The notes under the pieces were generated by a model. It saw only the letters and a list, made by a program, of their open reading frames with translations. It searched no databases and had not been told where the DNA came from. Both the position numbers and the translations under genes were made by a program. From Sugiyamaella lignohabitans (taxonomy: Eukaryota; Ascomycota; Dipodascomycetes; Dipodascales; Trichomonascaceae), in assembly GCF_001640025.1 (NCBI RefSeq), contig NC_031674.1, positions 4,340,001 through 4,404,000 of the forward strand: a stretch of 64,000 bases of DNA, in the 5' to 3' direction. Of this stretch, positions 10,392 to 22,039 are shown piece after piece (positions within the stretch are counted from its first letter, which is position 1; each line of letters opens with the position of its first letter).

Positions 10392-10806
10392 ATGGTGTTT
10401 GCAAAAAATAAATTCATGTCTGAGCGCCAGAAGGTTGCTTATAATAGCAGTTTCACAGGGTGGTATTTGAGAACTGTAAAGAAGCATTCCTTCGTAATGT
10501 TTGGACTTCCATTTATGACCATGCTTTTGGGAGCCACATATATGTTATCATTCTTCACGCAACTCAGGTACGACAAACATGACGAACATGTAACGGCAGT
10601 TTCAGAAGAAGAGTCTCTAAAACTAGCACGGGGTAGACGTAAAATTAATATGAAGGATGAGTATTATGTAAGTTGCTCTGAATTTGTTTTTGGGTAGTAT
10701 TTTCTAACGGGATTAGCGTCTGCAGCAATTAGATATCGATAACTGGGAGCAAACGAGAGCGGCACGTCTGCCTGGAGAAGAAGAACCAAAATGGTCCCCG
10801 AAATAA
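10392..10806 (+). CDS. COX16: Cytochrome c oxidase assembly protein Cox16 (two exons)
   Basis: Exon 1 is 10392-10667 (92 codons) and exon 2 is 10726-10806; joined in frame they give 118 aa. The sequence has one TM segment (about 35-56, FGLPFMTMLLGATYMLSFFT) followed by QLRYDKHD, and then the conserved KINMKDEYY joined by the splice to QLDIDNWEQTRAARLPGEEE, which matches the Cox16 tail (D-W-E..R..RP). Cox16 is a small inner-membrane protein needed for assembly of Cox1/Cox2 into complex IV. Without splicing the frame would end at 10697 and lose the conserved C-terminus, so the intron is well supported. Confidence 0.92.
10668..10725 (+). other. COX16 intron (58 nt)
   Basis: Donor GTAAGT, branch point CTAAC at 10704-10708 and acceptor TGCAG ending at 10725. 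Removal restores the conserved Cox16 C-terminus in phase 0. Confidence 0.92.
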
Positions 10807-10992
10807 CTATGATCCATAATTGTAGTCTAGAATGTACATATATTTATTTATTTTTCCCCGTTTTTGTTAGCTTTTTTGAAGTTCCTCTGGCCATGAACTT
10901 AAGCCATTGAGACCAAGTTATCATAAATGCTAATTGTCATTAAAAATAAAATTATTAATATAGTTCCTATTATTGGTAGCACTAGTATGGTA

Positions 10993-13900
10993 TCACTTTG
11001 ATTCTACAACGGTATTATTATCTTCAGCCAAAACCCCATACTGTCCTATGAGTTTCAACTTTTTGCTAACCCACAATTGTAACAATTTTCCTCTCTGCTT
11101 CTCTTGTAATCTTGATCGGGGAAATTCGCCCTTTGACATAAAGGCTACAATATTCACAACAAACTGATGCTCCTCGAGAATTGTGTTTACGATTACTGGG
11201 ACCAGTGACGCCAGGGTCCCCCCTCCCCTTATCGGTAAACTCACTTCCACAATAATAATGCTATATCCCCCGGCCTGAAAAATGGCAGTACCCCCCGGAA
11301 CAATGGATTTATGACACCTTTCAACCGACTGTTCTATATCAATTGGAAAGTGATTGAGGCCCAGAACTTCAAAAGTTTCTCCGATACTACCAAGAACAAA
11401 CAAAGTTTGCATCTCAATTGTCTGCCCTGAACCAGCTGGCCCAATACTTTTGGAGACCGTGTGAAGAAATCCTAAATCTCCGGTGCGAATATAGTCGATA
11501 TCACTATTGCCATCCACGATTTTTCCATGCATGCGATCATTCATAAATTGGTCTTTAGATCTGAATATCCCTGTCACGTTGCCCTCCGAAAAGACCCATA
11601 TCTCTCCAAATTCGCCTACTCTACACAATCTGTTGGTTTCCGGATTCACAATTGCTACTTGAGTACTTACAGGAACCATTCCTGAATCATGTAAGTGAAG
11701 CGCATTGGGATAATTTTCAGGATTTACAACAGACACATATCCTTGTCTAAGAGCCATAGGATCCAGCCAGAGATCAATAGGCTCGATCGACATATACGAC
11801 CTAGTTGTGATCAAAGGATTCAAAATATGCGAGTAACCCAAGTTAATAGAAGTGGCCTCCAAACCAGTACTGGCAAAGACAAATCTAACATTTTTGACAA
11901 TATCTGTTCGCAGCCGACCATCCATTGCCACCATGAGGTTTTTGGTTTCAGTCAAACTAAATCCTTTTGGTTTCATAATATTACAGGCATGATCGAGCAT
12001 TTGGGGGGTAGAATATGAGTCTTTGACTTTATATCTCGAAAGCGTTAAGAAGAATGTCGAAGGATTATTTGCGTAGTCGATTGGCGAGAGTAGTAAAGTC
12101 GATGCTCCCAAATAAACGCCCATCAAGCAAGTATGAAGAAAGCCGAGTCCACTAATACTTCTAACGCATCCTAAAATTGGTTTCGTACTCGACATTTGGC
12201 ATGTTTCTTTCTGAATTTTGCACATTCCCATAATCGTTTGATGTGACAATTGGACTGCATTATATCGGTGGTCTGCTGTGAAGTATATCCATACTACTGC
12301 TGGGAAATCATTCGAAAATGCTTTTACCGGCATTTCAAAGTCTTTGGTAGCCATACTAGGTGATATCTTCACTTTACTAGTATTATGACATGCCGGCACA
12401 GCAATACGACTTGAAGTGGCTAGTTGTTTCAGTTGCTGGCTAATATGTTTGTTTTTGAAAATACTGTCAGTTTCTCCATGAACCAGAATTGCTCTTGCTG
12501 AATAGTCCTTGATAATTTTCGTTAGAACAGGAAGATCCTCGTGTAGGCGATTTGAATCTATAGGAGCAATTGGAATAGCTGTGATACCTAGCAATAAACA
12601 AGCGTAGACAGCTACGACAAAGTCTTCTGAGTGGGTATACATTAGAATCAAGCAATCTCCTGCTACCATTCGATGGGTCTTTTTCAAGAAATTGGCTACT
12701 GACGCAATTTTTTGGTCAAACTTTTTATATGTCAGAGCCTTACCTTCTTTAGCTCTATTGTCGATTGTGCTATATGCAAGCTCATCTGTCTGATGTGATG
12801 CTCTCCATCTTAGGATATGAATAATTGACTTGAAATCTGACAAGGGCGTCGCAGTTCGATCATCAATGACAACATCTCTAAAATCAACACCCGAGTACTG
12901 CTTGTCAAAACCAACCAATGATTCCGATCGAATGCGCGAGATGGCTGGCGACCAAATACCACCTACAATATCTTGTCCTGCAGGAAGGTTACGAATGGCA
13001 CGGTGTGCACCAAACTTCACAAATGCTGCTGGTAGTGCTCCAAGGTCAAATCGGCGTTTACAGAGCATATTACCAATCTCAGAACGCCCGCTCCTCGTGA
13101 TCCTTGGTAGACTGTTGGCAGGAGCAACGATTACACAGTAGACGTTGAACTTATGGAACCTGAAAAGCAGTTCTATTACCTTGTCACACAAATCGTTCAA
13201 AGCAACTAAGTCTTTGTTATACACATCTGATCCAACAACCCCTGCACTACTGCTTGCACCTGCTAAGGTGGAAGAAGATGCAAATGCTGAACTTGGCCCT
13301 GGTAATACCCCTAATCTTGCCAGGCTACTCTCCAATACAACTACTGGCAAGTGGTCTCCATTAATAAAGATATCAAAAGCAGAACAGTCAAATATACGAC
13401 TCTGCATATTTCTCGTAATTGAATCCACCAGATGGGATGTATAATGATAGCGATATCCATCCAAAAACAGTTTTGGTTCATTGACATCATCAGTTTGGAG
13501 CTGAAGTTGTCTCTCTTCATCTTCCTCAGTACACCTCTGTCGGAGTCTATCCTCGTACAAGCCTAGGACATAAACTTTGCCATTATAAACAAAACCCAAT
13601 AAACCTGTTCTTAAAAACTCCATATCAATCATTCCCTCTTCATTGTAGCAGGTAGCATGGAAGATTTTATCTGTATCTAGAGTCAATCCCCAAAAGCCGC
13701 CGCTTAAAGAAGGGCTATCAATCCATATCTCACCCACAACCATCTCGGGAGCTAAGATTGACGTCTCTGGGTTGACAATTGCTAAAGTAGCATCAGGGAG
13801 TGGATAGCCAAATGCTCCCACTCGAATGAGTTTTGGTGGTGGATCCTGCCCCGTGCTACTCCGGTACGAAGAAGAGACAATCTTTATAACATTAGAAGAG

Positions 13901-15931
13901 AGCGATTCGTTGTCAAGGTATACTTCAGACAGATCAAAGGGGCCCGAGTTAATATCATCATCAACCATAGAATTAATTCCAGCATTACCACCACCGAGAT
14001 TGCATCCCATTTTATCTTGACCCTCTAACCAATCTCTCATTGAGATCACCATGCCACCATGTTCACTGAGTGTTAGCATCGGCGTAACCACTTCTCTCGC
14101 TCGACTGTTGCCTAGTGGTTTTAACCACCTATCAGCTAGCAAGTCGTAGAACTCTGGATCGACAGTTAACGCATCAATAAGGCACCAGCTCACTGAAGAA
14201 AAATCTACAGGTAGCTTTTTGGAGAAATTTCTTGTTGCATGTGGAAAATTTTGATAATTAACTGCAACACTCTTTAAAGACGGGTAGTCCGAAAGCAAAA
14301 TGTTTGCTCTATATCGAGTAATTGCATTGGCATAGAGTCCTTCTACAGAAAGTGCAGACTGTGGGACCCACACAGTTGAATTCCCCGAGTACACAGTAAG
14401 TAGTACGCCGATGATGAGACCAATTGATTGTCGAAGGTCAACATTACACAAAACGGTTCTGCCTCCCACTCTTGTTGCACCCTTTTTGCCATGATAATTA
14501 TCACGGCTTTGTAACATGGCTGTCAGACATGTCATTTGATGTAGGATAGTACGATGGGACATTACCACGCCTCTTAGCTCTCCTAATGGTGACCTTGAAA
14601 ATTCGATATACGCCAAATCCGGTACTTGTAATGGGGGCAGCTCTGCCTTCTTACTAGGAGGATGGTATAGACCAAACTCATTCGTTTTCCACCACTCGAC
14701 ATTCTTGGGCCAATGAAACTTATGAAGTGCGATTGTCTTCTGTAATAGTTTATGAGAAGCTTCGGTCGTGAGCGCTAAATGAGACTGTGTACTGGTAAGG
14801 ATGTATTCTATATCTCTGTATCTGGATGACGCTGCAACTGGAACAGCAACAACACCAGCTACAAAGCAACCTAATAAAGCCACAACAAACTCAATGAGTT
14901 CATTCTCTTGGTAAAACAGCGTTACTCGATCACCTCTGTATAGACCAGACTTATCACGGATCATCTGTGCCACCTTCTCGGACCTGGAAGCCAATTTGTC
15001 CCATGAAATAGTTGACACTTCCTTTCCTTTAGCATCCAGTACTGTAAATGCACTGAATCTAGAAATGGATTTACCCCGATGCCTTAGAATTGATGGAAGA
15101 TTGTCAAATTTGGACATCAGAATTGATTTATTATGCGGATCACTTCGTGAACCGCCATTTTCAGGGATTTCTCGGGGTTCAAGCGGTTTTTGCAATTTCA
15201 CACCCCTAAGTTCCGCAGTAATTAAGCCGAGCTGTTGCGCCGGCGTGGCAGTACTTCTGTAGGTTGTTGTGGCAGGCCGCTCTCCTTCGTCTCCTATAAC
15301 TTCAGGGGTCGCTTCTATACTATTCTCCATATCTTCTTCATACATCGATCCTCCTCTTTGAGACCATTCATCACCTAATGAGCTTGTCACGGTTAATGGC
15401 TGCTCATATTCAGACTTGAATTGATGTTAGTCTAAGTGCTTACTAAAGTGTACATTGGGATTACGATACCTTAGACCCACATGTCAGAGCATGGTCAAAA
15501 GATACATCCCAGATTGCAAGATAATCTCTACACTGACTAGGACGAGATACAAAGCTTCGGAATGAACACAAAAGCAAACTCATACTGTATATTCTAAGCG
15601 TAGCACACTTCTTCGAATACACTTACCGCATAACCCTGTTGGCCGACAGGGGAATACTGGATCCCCATAGTCGAAGTTGATGCCGAGGCAGGACTCTCAC
15701 TACCAGATTCCATTAAGGAATTCAATAATAGAGCCCTCTTCTTAATATAGCCCTTTTCAGTAATATCGCCATCCTAGTAAACGTTAGACCAATAGCACTT
15801 TCTTAACATCTTGAACTAGTCTACAGTCCGCCCGAAGACACACAACCCACCTCTAATTCAGATTTTAGGAGCAACAGCTTATCCTTTATTTCATCAGGCA
15901 AATGCTCTGGAATCGAGTAATCTGTCTCCAT
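10993..15931 (-). CDS. CMR2: DIP2/CMR2-family protein: DMAP1-binding domain plus two AMP-binding (FAAL-like) domains, three exons
   Basis: The exons are 15931-15851, 15773-15627 and 15414-10993, all joining in phase 0 to give about 1549 aa (yeast Cmr2, YOR093C, is 1648 aa). Exons 1 and 2 together encode the N-terminal DMAP1-binding domain: IPEHLPDEIKDKLLLLKSEL is spliced to DGDITEKGYIKKRALLLNSL. Two adenylate-forming domains follow (about 180-760 and 930-1540). Their P-loop motifs are degenerate (FSRSPLGELRGVVMSH near 347; IYFTADHRYNAVQLSH near 1119 instead of TSGTTGxPKG), as is usual in this family, while RTGDLGFL near 1382 is kept. DIP2 proteins are reported regulators of diacylglycerol levels in yeast and animals. 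A single-exon reading from a GTG at 15390 would lose the whole N-terminal domain. Confidence is high for the family, moderate for the exact acceptor of intron 2. Confidence 0.9.
15415..15626 (-). other. Intron 2 of the CMR2-type gene (212 nt)
   Basis: Donor GTAAGT at 15626, branch point CTAAC at 15430-15426 and acceptor CAAG ending at 15415. A second in-frame acceptor (GAGCAG, ending at 15400) would drop five residues (SEYEQ). Confidence 0.85.
15774..15850 (-). other. Intron 1 of the CMR2-type gene (77 nt)
   Basis: Donor GTGGGT (weak), branch point CTAAC at 15787-15783 and acceptor CTAG ending at 15774. It falls inside the DMAP1-binding domain, and its removal restores the motif ELEDGDITEKGY. 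Confidence 0.88.
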
Positions 15932-16995
15932 TTTGGTAGGTTGACACACAGATACATATATATGGACGGTTTCTCTACCCGAACCAAATTAGGAATCACT
16001 ACAGCCGTTATCGTATAATATGCGTTGATAACAACTCTGTCCACAGCCAGTTGTGGTCTATGCCTGTCTTCCGGTAAGCGAAACAGACTGAAACAACGTC
16101 GGCCTCCTAAGTTGATATTAAGCTTCACCACGAACTCTATGATGAATGCCTACACAGCTTCCAAGCTGGGTTATTCCTCTTCTAATAAACACGTATTAGA
16201 CTACCAATTTGAACTGAAGAATTGGGTCTAAGTGTTACGCCATATGTCGTAAAGCTGGCGGTGTGCAATTGGTCCCCCCTGTATATTTGTTTACTGAGTG
16301 TTTATATAAGAGAACAACCCCCTAGTTAAGCTGCCTCCAGCCTCGGGACCCTTGCGGCTGTATGCATAGGCACCTCGATAAGGGAATGTGTGCAGAGTTC
16401 AAACCCGACCTGATCGCAAAGGGATGAAATAGATATTGCCATAGAACTGATGGTAGACGAAGCTGAAAACGTCGAATAGCCTAATGTAGACTGGAGATAT
16501 GTCGTAACAATATGGTAGCGACGATTACAACAAGGGTCTATATAACTACATGACATCTATGGAGCCTTTGATTTCGGTGTCGCGTGCTATCTTTATAGTG
16601 CCTCTTACATAACCGTTGCCAATAGGCGTATCATAACGCTCATCTCCGTGATATTGTTACTGAGTTTAAGTTCTGTCAGAATTTCTGCAGCACTGCCACC
16701 TTTGTAAAACAGAGATTACCCATGGCCATCTGTTCCCGTTCAAAAATCCACACAATATGCGATAACAACAACCATTTTCTTGCGAAAATAGGGTTCCGGA
16801 GAATTTAGATAGTTAATTTCTTTCTAAAGTTTTAGAGCAATTTCAAAGAACCATGTCAAAAGGTGACCTTACGTCTCATAGAAACCATGTCTACCCCTGA
16901 ATTTTGTATCACGTGAATACCCTGCATTTTGCATAACCGCAGTTGATGATGTTGATGTCCATGTTGAAAACGGTTCACACTAGAGAATAGATGTC
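15932..16995. other. Divergent promoter region between the CMR2-type gene and DOC1
   Basis: This 1.06 kb has no coding-like ORF. It contains a Cbf1-type palindrome close to DOC1. Otherwise I see nothing recognisable in it. Confidence 0.6.
16909..16916. promoter_or_regulatory. Cbf1-type E-box TCACGTGA, 80 bp upstream of DOC1
   Basis: An exact 8-bp palindrome TCACGTGA matching the core of the CDEI/Cbf1 consensus (RTCACRTG). The position is typical of a functional upstream site; binding is inferred. Confidence 0.5.
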
Positions 16996-17745
16996 ATGGC
17001 CGACCAAAGGCACGCTTCGGATATTTTAAGAGAAGACATTGATGAAGAAAGAGATTTAAGAGATTCAGTGCAGCCAAGTGAGCAGGATGAGGAATTTGAA
17101 TTTGCTTCTTCGAGCCAGGGATACTCCGACAAGGAGGATGATCTTATAGCCGAAGAAGAGGATGAAATCGCTCTAGATGACGATGGAGACTTCGGAGAAG
17201 TCATTTATCACAATGAACTAAGAGAAATGGATGCTCTGGGATTAACTGATATAAGTCGTTTAGCGTCTTGGAAGTTATCGTCTTATAAGCCTGGCTTTGG
17301 AATTGAAGCGTTACAAGACGAAGACCCGAATCTCTTTTGGCAAAGCGACGGGCCACAGCCACATTTCATTGACCTCCACTTTTCTAAACGGGTGTCTGTA
17401 GAGCGATTGAGTATTTACGTCGATTATAACTTGGATGAGTCGTACACCCCAGAGAAAATAGCTGTATCTGCTGGGACAGGATATCATGATCTTCAAGAAG
17501 TATCTGCTGCAACCATAGATAAGCATGTTGGCTGGTATCATATAAACTTGAACGATGGGCCAGGGCATGTGCCAACAAAATTATTTCTTCTACGGCTTGC
17601 AATTTTGACAAATCACCAGAGCGGAAAAGATACACATATCCGAGCTTTGAAGGCCTTTTCGATTTTAAACAGACGCACTTTGTTGGATGACGGTGATATA
17701 CCATTTACTTCTATTTCCATGTTGGCACAATCAACATTCCGATAG
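16996..17745 (+). CDS. DOC1: Anaphase-promoting complex subunit 10 (Doc1)
   Basis: The protein has 249 aa. Residues 1-85 are a very acidic extension (EEEDEIALDDDGDFGEV) not needed for the family call. The DOC domain follows at about 85-240: LASWKLSSYKPGFGIEALQD, FWQSDGPQPHFIDLHF, RLSIYVDYNLDESYTPEKIA and VSAGTGYHDLQEV are diagnostic of APC10. Doc1 is the processivity factor of the APC/C ubiquitin ligase, forming the D-box co-receptor with Cdh1/Cdc20. Family members usually end in Ile-Arg, which docks on Cdc27; this one ends in Phe-Arg, a conservative variant. An out-of-frame ATG (16991) overlaps the start and opens a 12-codon reading frame, so the true mRNA leader may matter. It is convergent with the small membrane-protein gene. 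Confidence 0.93.
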   Translation: MADQRHASDILREDIDEERDLRDSVQPSEQDEEFEFASSSQGYSDKEDDLIAEEEDEIALDDDGDFGEVIYHNELREMDALGLTDISRLASWKLSSYKPGFGIEALQDEDPNLFWQSDGPQPHFIDLHFSKRVSVERLSIYVDYNLDESYTPEKIAVSAGTGYHDLQEVSAATIDKHVGWYHINLNDGPGHVPTKLFLLRLAILTNHQSGKDTHIRALKAFSILNRRTLLDDGDIPFTSISMLAQSTFR

Positions 17746-17858
17746 ATTTTATTTATTTATATTATTTGATACATTAGCAATGTAGCCTGATACTTTGTAA
17801 AACATATTTAATATTAGTCTTATGAAGAATGACAGGTGCTATTATATGGTCTCAACAG

Positions 17859-18254
17859 CTATACACTTTCATCTTCTTCTTCGACATCTGACAAGCTCGG
17901 TGATTCTTCTGAGTTATAAACATGTGTATACTCCACGTCCTCTTCATAGTATCCTATCTGCATTTCCGCTTCAGAGTACCGAGTTCCAAATGCATTGATA
18001 TACACCTGAGCCCCAAAAAATATCGTAAAAAGCACACCCAAACTCAACAATACATATCCTAAAGGTTGTTGTGTACGCTTACACGGGCGCTCTGGATATT
18101 GATCCTTTGGACATGAAACATGCGTTAAACTGATAATGGCTAGGATATAAAGCACAACTGACAAACATGAGAAAATTATTAGATTCTTAGGTCCTCTCTT
18201 CAAGAACTTGCCACTGCGAGGCTGCCAATCTGTGCCATTGCTTCTACCAGACAT
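17859..18254 (-). CDS. Small two-TM membrane protein of unknown function
   Basis: The protein has 131 aa from the ATG at 18254 (MSGRSNGTDWQPRSGKFLKR); the eight codons before it have no ATG start. A basic N-terminus leads into TM1 (NLIIFSCLSVVLYILAIISL), then a short loop with two cysteines (CPKDQYPERPC), TM2 (GYVLLSLGVLFTIFFGAQVY) and a strongly acidic tail (SLSDVEEEDESV). No signal peptide is evident. I do not recognise the family. The organisation (basic tail, hairpin, acidic tail) suggests a small membrane-anchored adaptor. It is convergent with DOC1 (113 bp) and lies downstream of NUP1 on the same strand. Confidence 0.75.
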   Translation of the reverse strand: MSGRSNGTDWQPRSGKFLKRGPKNLIIFSCLSVVLYILAIISLTHVSCPKDQYPERPCKRTQQPLGYVLLSLGVLFTIFFGAQVYINAFGTRYSEAEMQIGYYEEDVEYTHVYNSEESPSLSDVEEEDESV

Positions 18255-18573
18255 TACTCTAAACCTGTTTACTATCAAGAGGTTCTAAGTTATTAATCCG
18301 ATGGTGAGGACATAAAACTATGAGGAAGTGGAATGCAAAACCAGGAAATATAAAAAAAAACCGTGAGGAGATGTTCAACGCTTTTTGCCCCCAATGTGCT
18401 TGGAGATAAGGAGGCGGGCGGTACTGCATGTCGATCCGTACCGAAGCGAATGAACTTCCTTGCATAGCTGGCTAGAACATTTTAAAGAGACTATATGTCT
18501 AATATTAAATGAAATATTATAGTACAATTTAGAAGTGATGATTATAAATAAATTATATTGCTAAAATGCATGT
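18255..18573. other. Short intergenic: NUP1 3' flank and promoter of the two-TM gene
   Basis: This 319 bp holds no ORF or RNA gene that I recognise; it contains an A-rich run on the plus strand near 18352. Confidence 0.6.
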
Positions 18574-21500
18574 CTATCGTTTAGCGTAGGTCCTCCTAGC
18601 TCTCATTGGTGCAAGCTTACGTCCAGTGATTGGAGAGTGTGACACCATTGTATTCGAGGGTAAACCAGAGGCAAACATTGAGCCACCTCCAGAACTGCCA
18701 TTAACAGCTGCCGATGACGCACCGAAAGCAAATGCACCCCCAGAACTACTGGCACTATTAGCACCAGCACCAGAACTGGCCCCAAAAGCAAAGCCATTTG
18801 TAGACGGTGCAGGTGTGGATCCGAAATTAAAACTTGGATTGGCACTAAAGTTCAAGCCACCTTGGGGAGCCGCTGTCGACGGTGCTGGCTGTTGTGGAGC
18901 CGGGGACCCAAAGTTTGTAGATATAGTATTTCCAAACTGGAAAGGTGTGCTGGAGGTTGAAATAGTAGGAACAGCTGTACCATTGGCAGGAGCTGCAAAT
19001 CCCGTATTGGCGCCAAAACTAAAACTTGGTGTGGGAACAGTTGTGTTGGAACTGTTAGCTCCAAAGCTGAATGGTTTATCAGCTGTACCAGTTATACTGC
19101 TTCCTGAACTAGGTGCGGATGTTGCTGTCTGGCCGAAGCTGAAGGGGGTCGTCACGGGTTTAGATACCTCAGTAGCTGAGGTTCCGAATGTAAATGGTGA
19201 TCCCGAGGACTTGGCTGTCGAAGTATCCGCGGATTCAGCTGGTTTGCCGAAGGCAAAAGGTAACCCATTAGTTTGGCTGTTGGTGAACCCTGTAGAAGAA
19301 CTACTTTTACTAGAACCAGTTGAGTCAGCAGGCTTACCAAATGCGAAAACTGATGAGCCAGAGCTAGGGACTACTGCGGGCGAGGTATCAGCCTTTGCAT
19401 CCTTACCAAATACAAATGGTGTAGAAGCAGTGCTCGATGGCACAGAACCAAAGAGCGATGTAGAAGCCGCCGTTGTTGTGGGTGCCGTTGAAGCTGCTGA
19501 AGCAGAAGACGCACTGCCATCTAATGGAGAACCCGAGGTGAGTGTATTAATAGACTTCAGATCTGGCTTGGATATGATCGGTAGGTTGGCGGCTACAGTC
19601 TCAGTCGAAGAATTAATAGAAGCAGGCTTTTGTCCAAATAAAGGACTAGGCGATTCCGTAGGCTTCGTAGCAGATATACCAAAACCGTTAAAAGTCTGAG
19701 GTACATTCTTAGTTTTATCTTCAGCAGAAGAAATATCGCTGGATCCGCCGGATGTGACTGCAGTTTTAGATGTGCCAAATGTAAAAGGTGCAGGTGTTGA
19801 CTCTTTTGAATTTAGTGCAGAATTAGCTGCAGAAGTCGTGGTAGATGCAGACGCTGTTTGGGGAGCCTTTATTGTGAATGAAAACGGACTTGTTGATGTC
19901 GAGTTTGGTTCACCAGCAGCCGTTCCAAGAGCAGATTTGATTTCAGACGGTTTGCTCTCGGTGGTAGTAGCGGGCGCTGTCAATGTGCTAATTGGCGTGC
20001 TATCACTAGCTCCACTAACGGCATGTGAGCCTGTAGAAAAGACAGATTTAGAGTCTTCCTTGACAGATGACTCGGCTTTTGATGAAAATGTAAACAAACT
20101 CGGAGCTTTCACTTGCTGTGTAGTTGCTAATTCTTGCCCCTCATCTTCGGCCTTTCGCTTGGTCGAGCCAAATAAACTACTGGGTGTTGCACTTTGAGAC
20201 GGTGATCCAGAGTCCTTCTCATGAGAAGTTGTACTGCTGAAACTAAACAATGAAGGTTTATCTGTCTTTAAAGCAGTCTCATTTACGGCTGGTTTATCAG
20301 AGCTAGATACCATCGATTTATTGCCAATTAAAGGCGTTGATTGCATATCTGTATTATTCTCTTTAGGCACAGTACTCGTCTTGGCTAGTCCAAAAGAAAA
20401 CGGCGTAGACACACGCTCGACTACAGGCTCAGCCACCGTCGATTTCTGTTCCCCAAAAGAGAAAGAAGGGGTTGATTCCACAGGTTCACGGCCAACATCC
20501 TCGAGCTTGCCCGTGTTTAGAGAAAACAAACCGGTTTTTCCTTTACTACTACCATTGCTACTGGACTTTTCCACTTGTCCAGTAATGCCTTGCTCGCCTT
20601 TACCAGATCCATTTACTGTCGTTGCCCCTGACGACTGAACAGAGTCCCTAGTTTTAAAAGAAAACAAAGGCTGTTTCGGCAATGATCCTTCAGTGTTCTG
20701 CTTACCTGCCTTCGACTCTTCAGCCACGAATCCATTGACTTTATGAGGGTCCCGTTCATTACCTTCTACCCCGGGAATTAGTTTAGAACTCTCACCCAAT
20801 CCCTCAGTCTCGCTATCCTTCTTCGTCTCATGTAACTTCACTTCGAGTTCTTGGCGGCGAGCAACAACTTCTGGGTCTTCATCAATGCGTCTCTTCAATA
20901 ATACTCCTTTGCTTTCCTTCTTAGCAAATGATGGGATATTGGTCCTCTTGATGGTATCGCCACTATCTTTATTAGGTGGGTCTTCATCGTCACTAATTTC
21001 AAAGTCAGCGCTAAAATAACCATGGCGTCTAATTCTTTCACTTGGGATATCTTTTAAGTCAATTACCGGCTTTGCTTTGAACTCGAATTGAGGGATTTCC
21101 AGCCCGTTTTCAATATCATCATCGTCACTTTCTACTTCTTCCTCTTGCGTGCTGTTTATAGCGGTTTCGACTTTCTCACGTTTAATATCCTTTGAATCAT
21201 CAATACTGGTATCGGAGAGCTTTCGCTTGTGAGTTGGAGCCCCATTTTCCTCTATACTTGACTCTTCCTGCTCGTATTCTTTGTTGATATTACCAGTGTC
21301 ATCTAGCATGCCGTTCTGCTCGGAAACGCTCCGACTACGTTCAGATTGTGTGCCTTCAGCTAAATCGAGCACAATTGGTTCGCTGTTGTCCATAGGAGCA
21401 GTGAAGTTATTGGTTCTCTTTGAAAGAGCCTGCCTATATGCTTCAACAATTGAAACTGGATTTGATCTATTCCATTGGACGGGATCCACTATGATAGGTG

Positions 21501-22039
21501 CGTAGTTTCTTGACCTGTTGACGGATTTAGAAGATACCATAGTCGCGGTACTATTGGATCTACCAAGATCAAAAGCGGCAGGAGGCTCTATACCTTTCCA
21601 ATTTAAAGGGCGCGTTCTATGATGTTAGTTTGCTGTCTCACAAAATCAGATAACAGAAAAACACTTACGGAGATTCTCCAAGATAATGCGGGGTAGGTAT
21701 TTTGGGAGCCAATAATGGCTTCTGCTTTTGGTTGGGAGCTGTCTCGTGAGCCTGATGCTTGCGAAATCCCCAAAAATCGCCGAGAACTTTACTAATGGAG
21801 TTGCTGATGGATGCTAATGAAATAGACCGTTTGTTTCCAGAGCTATCAACAACGGTTTCAGTTGCACGATCTTCTCTTTCGCCATGTCGTGCTTTATGCT
21901 GTTTCTGACGGTTATATGGATGACTTGAAGTGGCTGTAGAGCGGACACCTCCCAGAGCCCCGCTTCGCAACGCTCCAGCACGGTGATAAGTCTCAGGCCT
22001 GAGCCTATTTGAATTACTGCCTCTTAGATTGCTATCCAT
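18574..22039 (-). CDS. NUP1: FG-repeat nucleoporin Nup1-like (nuclear basket), two exons
   Basis: Exon 1 (22039-21669) and exon 2 (21616-18574) join in frame to give 1137 aa (yeast Nup1 is 1076 aa). The N-terminus is basic, with an amphipathic-helix-like stretch (SISNSISKVLGDFWGFRKH) as in membrane-binding Nup1/Nup60. The middle is charged and Ser/Thr-rich. From about residue 450 there are some 20 FxF(G) repeats (FSFGEQKS, FVFGKDAK, FAFGKPA twice, FSFGAN twice, FAFGAS twice). The C-terminus ends GRKLAPMRARRTYAKR, resembling the RKIARMRHSKR end of Nup1, an importin-binding tail. Nup1 acts at the nuclear face of the pore in protein import. The Ser/Ala/Thr-rich composition creates a 357-codon antisense frame that is an artefact. 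Nup2/Nup60 are less likely because of the C-terminal motif. Confidence 0.88.
21617..21668 (-). other. NUP1 intron (52 nt)
   Basis: Donor GTAAGT at 21668, branch point CTAAC at 21628-21624 and acceptor ATAG ending at 21617. It joins HYLGESP to TRPLNWKGIEPPAAF in phase 2. Confidence 0.92.

Noticed and set aside
16395..16420. Possible T-loop GTTCAAACCC
   Set aside because: The flanking bases do not pair as a T-stem and there is no A-box at a suitable distance.
18626..19699. 357-codon open frame on the plus strand, rich in Pro, Ala, Leu and Glu
   Set aside because: It is exactly antisense to the FG-repeat exon of NUP1. The Ser/Ala/Thr-rich repeats remove stop codons from the other strand; there is no family similarity.
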